Of a stretch of 6,295 nucleotides of DNA, positions 1 through 3,944 are shown one piece after another; within the stretch, counting starts at the first letter, position 1, and each line of letters starts with the position of its first letter. The notes beneath the pieces were generated by a model that saw only the letters and a list, made by a program, of their open reading frames with translations, did no database searches and was not told where the DNA came from. The DNA comes from SAR324 cluster bacterium (GTDB lineage: Bacteria; SAR324; XYD2-FULL-50-16): positions 1-6,295 of the forward strand of contig NVSR01000008.1 of the NCBI GenBank assembly GCA_002401295.1, in the 5' to 3' direction. A program made the position numbers and the translations under genes.

Positions 1-138
1 AATTAAAAGGAATAAATTTGGGCATGGGAACTGTTCCTAAATTATTTGGTTATTATGATCAAATTACGATAAATGGGGTTTTTCTACAGCCTCAACGCCG
101 GTATCAGTGGAACGCTATCGCGTCCACTGATACCGGCG
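1..138 (+). other. 3' end of an upstream integron cassette (partial)
   Basis: This stretch lies before the first cassette boundary and ends with the first attC-like site. No gene can be named. One + frame is open from base 3 to a TGA at 186-188, running straight through the attC palindrome and overlapping the next gene's start as ATGA (185-188). An ATG lies in that frame at 24-26. Because the frame crosses the palindrome, its last part is probably translated recombination-site sequence or simply not coding. A second frame closes at 38-40. The segment may hold the C-terminus of a cassette gene that begins left of the window, but I do not recognise the residues. Confidence 0.4.
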
Positions 139-144
139 TTGGAC
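90..144 (+). other. attC-like integron recombination site 1 (near-perfect palindrome)
   Basis: The site has an R''-like box CCTCAAC (90-96, first base off the RYYYAAC consensus) and an R' box GTTGGAC (138-144, a full match to GTTRRRY). Between and partly including them, two arms of 19 bases (93-111 and 123-141) pair without a mismatch. If A112 is bulged, three more pairs form (113-115 with 120-122), leaving a TATC loop. The cut would fall after G138. Its status as a cassette boundary is supported by the next attC, whose R'' box is the exact reverse complement of GTTGGAC. The unusual point is the near absence of the extrahelical bases found in typical attC sites, so an unrelated palindrome is not fully excluded. 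Confidence 0.65.
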
Positions 145-900
145 TTACAGCATATACTAATAAACCCTCCTTATCTTTTATGCTATGAAATGTATTATAT
201 ATTCTGATGGCAGTACAAATCAAAAATGCTCTCCAGTACTAGGTGGGTGGGCATATTTAATAATTGGGGAAAAAGGTGCAATCGCAAAGTTCAATAGCCT
301 GAAAAGTTGGAATCTAGGAGAAAAAGAACAATATTGGTCCGGCGAACCCATTGCTATTCAAGAGGCGGCAAATCATGCGATAACTATCGGATATACAGAT
401 TTAACCGTAATTACAGACTCAAGGAATTCAATTAATTGGATTGATCGTTTTAAATCTGGCAATACTATTTCTGAAAACTATAGAAATATAATGCAAAATC
501 TTATTTCTAAAATTGATTTTAAGTTCTGTAAGGTTGATTCACATAAAATGAGAGTATTGTCAGCAAGCAAAACCGATCATGTCCTAATTGAGCCTAATGA
601 TGTTATCAGCCTATGTAACAATATTGTGCTTGATGGAAGTAATGTTAAACAAAATGTATTACTGAATTCTGTTGTCGATAGCTTGGCTAGAATCGCTGTA
701 AATAATGATGAACTATTTGAAGATTTTGAACTTTCAGAGGATAACTGTTTGTCTTGTAGTAACAAAAAATTACCTATTTTAAAGGCAGTTAATAAACAGT
801 ACGCAATATACTGCCTTAAAAAACTTCTTGGTTAAATAGTCCAACATGTGTGTTGAGGTGGATGGTTTTCGCTGCGCTCAAACCACCACTCACACTAGCG
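139..900 (+). mobile_element. Complete integron gene cassette (RNase H-like protein)
   Basis: This is a 762-base unit running from the first base after the cut in attC 1 to the G of the GTT in attC 2. In the circular form of a cassette, the bases just after the cut belong to the same R box pair as its own R''. Here GTTGGAC (138-144) and GTCCAAC (839-845) are exact reverse complements, as expected. The unit holds one gene in the usual orientation, with the attC at its 3' side and only short untranslated ends. No convincing promoter is visible in the 46 bases before the gene, so it is probably expressed from upstream. No integrase gene or attI is in the window; they would be expected to the left. 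Confidence 0.75.
185..835 (+). CDS. Putative RNase H-fold protein encoded by an integron cassette
   Basis: The predicted protein has 216 residues. Its layout resembles ribonuclease HI, which cuts RNA in RNA/DNA hybrids using acidic residues that bind metal. An opening strand with YSDGS (D8) is followed by GGWAYLI (20-26), an acidic helix (E54 or E60), VITDSR with D78, KVDSH with H120, and a late NSVVDSLARIA (N161, D165) that mirrors the NexaDxlA end of RNase HI. About 40 residues lie between H120 and N161, longer than in plain RNase HI, and the C-terminal 45 residues match nothing I know. They include a CLSC pair (188-191). The ATG at 185 is chosen because the fold starts immediately after it; no Shine-Dalgarno sequence is visible. 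The cellular role is unknown: the acidic set looks complete, so catalysis is plausible but unproven. The gene is AT-rich, as is usual for cassettes. Confidence 0.65.
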   Translation: MKCIIYSDGSTNQKCSPVLGGWAYLIIGEKGAIAKFNSLKSWNLGEKEQYWSGEPIAIQEAANHAITIGYTDLTVITDSRNSINWIDRFKSGNTISENYRNIMQNLISKIDFKFCKVDSHKMRVLSASKTDHVLIEPNDVISLCNNIVLDGSNVKQNVLLNSVVDSLARIAVNNDELFEDFELSEDNCLSCSNKKLPILKAVNKQYAIYCLKKLLG

Positions 901-906
901 TTATAA
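839..906 (+). other. attC integron recombination site 2
   Basis: The R'' box GTCCAAC (839-845) fits RYYYAAC exactly. The R' box is GTTATAA (900-906), which departs from GTTRRRY at two positions. The inside folds as an imperfect hairpin: 850-852 with 893-895, 854-856 with 890-892, 858-861 with 886-889, 863 with 885, and 864-868 with 880-884. T853, G857 and A862 are left unpaired on one arm. Such extrahelical bases on one side are typical of attC sites and guide which strand the integrase uses. The loop CGCTGCGCTC is of the kind common in attC sites. The site begins 3 bases after the stop codon of the RNase H-like gene, the normal spacing for a cassette. Confidence 0.85.
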
Positions 907-936
907 ATTCTTGATGTAACAAGGTCGAGATATAGA

Positions 937-1311
937 ATGGAAATAAAGAAGATACATAAGTCCAGTTGCCATTGCGGTTCAGTAGAGATTGAGCTGACCT
1001 TACCTAACGGCTTGGAAGATCCTAGACGATGCTCGTGTTCGATGTGCAGTAGACGAGGTGCAATAGTAGCATCAGTACTCTTGGATAATCTAAAAATTAT
1101 AAAAGGTGAATCCAAATTACAGCTGTACCAATTTAACACTATGACCGCTAAGCATTATTTTTGCTCGGTATGTGGTATATACACTCATCATCAAAGGCGT
1201 TCAAATCCTCATTTATATGCATTCAATGTGGCATGTCTTGAGGGGATTAATGTATATGACCTCGAACCTGTAAAAATATACGATGGTATAAATCATCCGA
1301 AAGACGGTTGA
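937..1311 (+). CDS. GFA-family (glutathione-dependent formaldehyde-activating-like) zinc protein
   Basis: The protein has 124 residues, the normal length for a single-domain GFA-family protein. All seven zinc-binding cysteines are present: CHC (C11, C13), CSCSMC (C32, C34, C37) and CSVC (C76, C79). Their spacing is the same as I recall for Paracoccus Gfa (31, 33, 52, 54, 57, 96, 99, shifted by 20). Family members are cytoplasmic and some act on the glutathione adduct of formaldehyde, but most small members have no known substrate, so detoxification is only a possibility. GFA-family genes are frequent integron cargo, which fits the attC ending 31 bases upstream. A weak AAGG (921-924) lies 12 bases before the ATG. 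The C-terminal YDGINHPKDG looks like a natural end. No attC follows; a palindromic repeat starts 13 bases after the stop. Confidence 0.88.
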   Translation: MEIKKIHKSSCHCGSVEIELTLPNGLEDPRRCSCSMCSRRGAIVASVLLDNLKIIKGESKLQLYQFNTMTAKHYFCSVCGIYTHHQRRSNPHLYAFNVACLEGINVYDLEPVKIYDGINHPKDG

Positions 1312-1323
1312 AATAGAGCCAGG

Positions 1324-1415
1324 AATCAGGTGACACGAGACTTAATAGTGGAATCAGATGACAGGAGACATAATTGCAAGTGGTGGTGGCAAATAAGTAT
1401 TGTGTCACCGGATTA
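1324..1415. repeat. REP-like complex palindrome, copy A (degenerate)
   Basis: This is the older-looking of two copies of the same element (the other is at 2581-2670). It has a left unit AATCAGGTGACACGAGAC (1324-1341), a second degenerate left unit (1352-1369), a central part at 1371-1398 beginning TAATTGCAA, and an inverted right unit (1397-1414) containing GTGTCACCGGATT. The left units have drifted, so pairing with the right unit is imperfect. It fills the space between the GFA gene and the hicAB region, where an attC would be expected. The layout recalls REP/BIME elements mobilised by REP-associated tyrosine transposases, but no transposase is in the window and this assignment is inference. 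Confidence 0.7.
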
Positions 1416-1464
1416 CATGCTGATGTTGGCTTTGTTTCCATCATTCTACCAAATTTGTAACTAT

Positions 1465-1493
1465 TTGACTTTGGTACTATCTATCAGTACCAT
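1465..1493 (+). promoter_or_regulatory. Likely hicAB promoter/operator with inverted repeat
   Basis: A 7-base inverted repeat, TGGTACT (1472-1478) and AGTACCA (1486-1492), separated by 7 bases, lies just before hicA. HicB antitoxins with a ribbon-helix-helix tail typically repress their own promoter by binding such sites. TTGACT (1465-1470) could be a -35 box, with TACCAT (1488-1493) a poor -10 at 17 bases. TACTAT (1475-1480) is an alternative -10 without a good -35. The repeat is clear; the promoter assignment is tentative. The rest of 1416-1499 shows nothing else recognisable. Confidence 0.5.
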
Positions 1494-1499
1494 TAGTCC

Positions 1500-1754
1500 A
1501 TGAAAAGAAAATACCAAAATACATTGAAATCAATTTTCTCACGTCCTGTAAGTGCAAATATTAAGTGGCGTGATATTGAAGCATTGTTTAAAAATCTTGG
1601 TGCTGAAATAACAGAGCGTGAGGGATCTCGTATTGAAGTTTTTCTTTTTAACCAAGTACGAGTATTTCACCGCCCTCATCCACGTCCAGACACAGATAAA
1701 GGTGCAGTCGCAAGTATAAGAGAATGGTTAAAAACAAATGGAGTAACACCATGA
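1500..1754 (+). CDS. hicA: HicA-family toxin of a type II toxin-antitoxin system
   Basis: The protein has 84 residues. HicA toxins are small mRNA-cleaving proteins with a double-stranded-RNA-binding fold, neutralised by HicB. The sequence has the family's pattern: a helix with NIKWRDIEALFKNLGAEI (20-37), EREGSRIEVFL (39-49), RVFHRPHP (54-61), and the KGAVASIREWL stretch (67-77) near the C-terminus. This is the longer HicA subfamily. In it the GSH motif carrying the catalytic histidine of classical HicA reads GSR (42-44), leaving H57 and H60 as candidates. The ATG at 1500 gives the normal family length, although no Shine-Dalgarno sequence precedes it. The stop overlaps the hicB start by 4 bases (ATGA), so the two are co-transcribed and probably translationally coupled. 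No damage is visible. Confidence 0.9.
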   Translation: MKRKYQNTLKSIFSRPVSANIKWRDIEALFKNLGAEITEREGSRIEVFLFNQVRVFHRPHPRPDTDKGAVASIREWLKTNGVTP

Positions 1755-2086
1755 TTAATATAATGGAGATTGAAGGTTTTAAGGCAGTAATAAAGTATGA
1801 TCCAGAAATTGAAATGTTTCGAGGGGAGTTTACTGAACTCAACGGAGGTGCTGATTTTTACGCTAAGGATATTGAGAACCTAAAAATCGAAGGTTCAATA
1901 TCACTGAAAATGTTTCTCGAAGCTTGTGAAAACCGTGGTATCACTCCTCAAAAAATATACTCAGGACGATTCAATGTTCGAGTCCCCAAAAGCCTTCATG
2001 CCGATATAGTCTGTGCAGCTAGTGCGGATGGAAAGAGCCTCAATCAGTGGGTAGTTGATACATTGGGTCAAGCCACTCATGTTTGA
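1751..2086 (+). CDS. hicB: HicB-family antitoxin of a type II toxin-antitoxin system
   Basis: The protein has 111 residues counted from the ATG at 1751. That start is chosen because it gives the ATGA overlap with hicA and follows GGAG (1740-1743) at 7 bases; an upstream in-frame ATG at 1724 lies well inside hicA and is unlikely. The N-terminal half (about 8-60, KAVIKYDPEIEMFRGEF onward) fits the HicB fold that masks HicA. The C-terminal part (about 73-105, starting GRFNVRVPKSLH and ending SLNQWVVDTL) is a ribbon-helix-helix DNA-binding domain, so this antitoxin should also repress the operon through the inverted repeat before hicA. The module looks complete and probably functional. Such modules are common cargo of integrons and other mobile DNA. 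Confidence 0.9.
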   Translation: MINIMEIEGFKAVIKYDPEIEMFRGEFTELNGGADFYAKDIENLKIEGSISLKMFLEACENRGITPQKIYSGRFNVRVPKSLHADIVCAASADGKSLNQWVVDTLGQATHV

Positions 2087-2179
2087 TTGAAATCAAAAAA
2101 TACTGCCTATTGCGCTTATTTTGATAAAAGAACTAAATAAAAAAGCATTACTTCTTGCTCAAACATTGGGAGAATTATC

Positions 2180-2491
2180 ATGACACAAAAGACAGAGACA
2201 ACTCCATTTGATGTCACAGAATATCTAAATACTCCAGATCAAATGGCAGCATATCTTGAAGCCTCTATTGAAGAGGCAAATGGAGACGCAGCATTTATAG
2301 TGAAAGCACTCGGCGATATAGCTAAAGCTAAGGGGATGTCAAGGGTTACCCGTGATGCTGGTTTATCGTGAGAAAGTTTATACAAGGCATTATCCGGTGA
2401 TCGAATTCCCGGTTTTGACACAATATTAAAGGTAATTAATGCTCTTGGATTACAACTGCATGCAGGGGCAGCCCCTCCTCTTAAGTCCTAG
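2180..2491 (+). pseudogene. HI1420-type addiction-module antitoxin, interrupted by one in-frame TGA
   Basis: The reading frame has 103 codons, with a TGA at codon 64 (2369-2371) and a final TAG at 2489-2491. Before the break it reads as the downstream-HI1420 antitoxin family, with TPFDVTEYLNTPDQMAAYLEA (8-28) and the first part of a helix-turn-helix (ALGDIAKAKGMSRVTRDAGLS, 43-63). After it the same frame continues with ESLYKALSGDRIPGFDTILK, the rest of that helix-turn-helix. Related proteins usually have Arg after GLS, so a CGA to TGA change is the simplest explanation. GGGAG (2168-2172), 7 bases before the ATG, is a good ribosome-binding site. The 63-residue product would lack the second half of its DNA-binding domain. 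The partner toxin, normally just upstream, is absent: only 93 bases without a gene separate this frame from hicB. Confidence 0.8.
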
Positions 2492-2513
2492 CCCCAACAA
2501 ATCGCTCAACTCG

Positions 2514-2579
2514 GAGATTTTTCGCCAATTTGATAAGTGGCTGTCAAAATTGAAAGATCTACGTGGGAAAGCGCGTATT
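2514..2579 (+). pseudogene. Fragment of a RelE/HigB-type toxin N-terminus, cut by the repeat
   Basis: Twenty-two codons starting EIFRQFDKWLSKLKD and ending RGKARI resemble the start of the phage Gp49-like killer proteins that pair with HI1420-type antitoxins, where a motif like FxKWLxxLKDxxxxARI opens the protein. The frame then runs into the repeat at 2580 and translates repeat sequence until 2633. No start codon sits directly before the fragment, and the nearest in-frame ATG, at 2460-2462, lies within the antitoxin pseudogene. I read it as a gene remnant. The usual order in this family is toxin then antitoxin, so this piece probably comes from a second neighbouring module and not from the partner of the antitoxin just upstream. 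The match is short, so confidence is moderate. Confidence 0.5.
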
Positions 2580-2580
2580 A

Positions 2581-2670
2581 AATCCGGTGACACTAAATCC
2601 GGTGACACGGGACCTAATTGCAAATGGTGTTAAATAAGTCTCGTGTCACCGGATTACGTGTCACCGGATT
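2581..2670. repeat. REP-like complex palindrome, copy B (well preserved)
   Basis: Two direct units with core AATCCGGTGACAC (2581-2593 and 2596-2608) are followed by a 24-base loop and two inverted units (2643-2655 and 2658-2670). The inner arms, 2596-2613 and 2638-2655, pair over 18 bases with one G-T pair. The outer arms, 13 bases each, pair perfectly. The loop region beginning TAATTGCAA is shared with copy A at 1371-1398. The element lies between convergent coding regions (+ strand from the left, proX1 on the - strand from the right), so its hairpin could also end or shield transcripts from both sides. It coincides with both a truncated toxin gene and the end of a truncated transporter duplication. 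Confidence 0.82.
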
Positions 2671-2697
2671 AAAATATACTTTGGAGCCGGAGTAAAT
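2671..2697 (-). other. Remnant of a proX-proW spacer with decayed proW start
   Basis: Directly after the proX1 stop codon (reading the - strand), these bases align without gaps to 6027-6053, the spacer between proX2 and proW. Bases 2681-2700 match 6037-6056 at 16 of 20 positions. AATATACTTTGG (2673-2684) matches AACATAGTTTGG (6029-6040) at 10 of 12. In this alignment the proW start codon (CAT at 6031-6033 on the + strand) corresponds to TAT at 2675-2677, that is ATG changed to ATA. The similarity stops at the edge of repeat copy B. The interpretation as a ghost of a second proW is inference, because the segment is short. Confidence 0.55.
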
Positions 2698-3747
2698 TTA
2701 AAGACTCGCTAAGGCTGATTTAACTTTTTGTTTGACGTCATTCGGTACCCAGGCACTCCACTTGCTTTCATAATTCTTGAGGAAGTACTCCATGGCCACA
2801 TCTCCGTCTGCTTGACTGTCACTCATCCAGGCCAACAATTTATTCATTTCAGCATTGGTGAAGGAGCGCTTGGTTAGGTATTCATAAACTACGGGAACGC
2901 GAAGAGCAAAAGCTTCCGTAGTCACAGTCTGCACGGGAGCGGTAGGAAACATGGTCACCTGAGGATCTTTACATTCCAGTTTAGAAATACACTCCAGAAA
3001 ATGTTTTTTATCCACACCTGTTCCAAAGTCAACTTTCACCAATCCATACTTTCCTAAAATATCCGTAGGTGCCCAATAGTAACCAAACCAAGCTTGTTTA
3101 CGTTCATAGGCTTTGGCGATCGAACCGGCAAGGGCGGCTCCAGAACCGGGATCAATCAAATCCATGCCCTTTTCTTCCAGTTTCAGAGCTCGGAATAGAT
3201 TTCTGCTGCTTCTATCACATCCCCAACCAGGAGGGCAGCCCATGAAAGCGGCACGATCGGGATCTTCAGGATGTTTGAACAACTCTATATTAGCAATAAT
3301 CCCTTCAATCGTGGCCAACTCCGGTCTCTCATCCACCATATATTGGGGAACCCAAAATCCTTCTTCCCCACCATCGGAAAGAGAATTTCCAGCAATGCGC
3401 AGGCGCTTTTCTGTGACCCCTTTTGCTATAGTATCTGCAAGAGAATTACTCCAAAATTCCGAAGCAATATCCGGTTCACCTTTTTCAATCATGGAAGTAC
3501 CCGTGGGTGTGGTCTCACCGGGAATCAAACTTGTCTCACATCCATAACCATGCTCCAGAATAAAACTATCGATGTTGGCTATCAAGGTTGCGGAGTTCCA
3601 GTTCATGTCTGCCAAAGTGACTTTGCCACAGGTTTGAGTAACTTCTTGTGTTGTTTGCTGAGCGTTTTCTACAACTTTAGATTCTGATGGGGAAGAATCA
3701 CAGCCCGCCAGTGCAAGCATTGAGATAGCTATCAATAATTTCTTCAT
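2698..3747 (-). CDS. proX: Glycine betaine/proline-type ABC transporter substrate-binding lipoprotein (copy 1)
   Basis: The protein has 349 residues. It begins with a lipoprotein signal (MKK, hydrophobic stretch 4-14, lipobox LAGC with C16), so the mature protein should be lipid-anchored in the cell envelope. A polar linker (17-38) leads into an OpuAC/ProX-type binding fold from about residue 41. Features expected for a quaternary-amine receptor include many aromatics: W50, W99, FWVPQY (131-136) and WFGYYW (220-225). Two close cysteine pairs, C171/C177 (GCPPGWGC) and C253/C259, may form disulfides. Its job is to capture betaine-like osmoprotectants and hand them to ProW. AAGG (3758-3761) before the ATG makes a reasonable ribosome-binding site. 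The gene follows proV across 197 bases with a stem-loop, so it may have its own promoter or be read through. A close paralogue lies at the other end of the cluster. The exact substrate cannot be read from the sequence. Confidence 0.9.
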   Translation of the reverse strand: MKKLLIAISMLALAGCDSSPSESKVVENAQQTTQEVTQTCGKVTLADMNWNSATLIANIDSFILEHGYGCETSLIPGETTPTGTSMIEKGEPDIASEFWSNSLADTIAKGVTEKRLRIAGNSLSDGGEEGFWVPQYMVDERPELATIEGIIANIELFKHPEDPDRAAFMGCPPGWGCDRSSRNLFRALKLEEKGMDLIDPGSGAALAGSIAKAYERKQAWFGYYWAPTDILGKYGLVKVDFGTGVDKKHFLECISKLECKDPQVTMFPTAPVQTVTTEAFALRVPVVYEYLTKRSFTNAEMNKLLAWMSDSQADGDVAMEYFLKNYESKWSAWVPNDVKQKVKSALASL

Positions 3748-3898
3748 TCCTATTTTCCTTTCAAATTAGTACAAAAAATTTCTTCTATCCCTTTCTGCTG
3801 AGTAACACTTGATCAAGGGACAGAATGATAAAAAAGGTGCTATTTTACCAACATTTAACTTATCTAGGTTCATTCCTATTAGCCCTCATTTTGAGCTA

Positions 3899-3928
3899 AG
3901 CCAGCCTCATTTTAGAACGGGGCTGGCT
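3899..3928 (-). terminator. Stem-loop between proV and proX1 (possible partial terminator or mRNA stabiliser)
   Basis: AGCCAGCC (3899-3906) pairs with GGCTGGCT (3921-3928). The stem extends by a T-G and a C-G pair, leaving a 10-base loop. No run of T follows on either strand, so it is not a classical intrinsic terminator. It begins 17 bases after the proV stop and could stabilise the proWV message or limit read-through into proX1. The rest of the 197-base gap (3748-3944) contains the proX1 leader; TTGATC near 3806-3811 on the - strand could be a -35 box, but no well-spaced -10 follows. Confidence 0.4.
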
Positions 3929-3944
3929 ATTACTGTGGGTTCCT

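Noticed and set aside
90..144. Intrinsic transcription terminator
   Set aside because: The hairpin is strong but no T-rich run follows on the + strand, and the boundary logic with attC 2 explains it better.
816..1139. A - strand open frame of 107 residues across attC 2 and the GFA gene
   Set aside because: It crosses the recombination site and is antisense to a gene with all seven family cysteines; no domain is recognisable.
2369..2371. TGA as selenocysteine or a reassigned codon
   Set aside because: GFA, hicA, hicB and proW all end at TGA where their families normally end, so TGA is a normal stop here, and no selenocysteine element is apparent after the codon.
2439..2633. A 64-residue + strand open frame
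   Set aside because: It joins out-of-frame antitoxin sequence, a toxin-like fragment and translated repeat. It is a chance composite and only the fragment at 2514-2579 has meaning.
2581..2670. CRISPR-like array
   Set aside because: The repeated units are inverted about a centre and spaced by 2 bases or by one loop, with no series of unique spacers; no cas genes are present.
3113..3687. Two overlapping + strand open frames of 138 and 144 residues opposite proX1
   Set aside because: They lie antisense to a clearly coding lipoprotein gene, have no recognisable domain and look like shadow frames.
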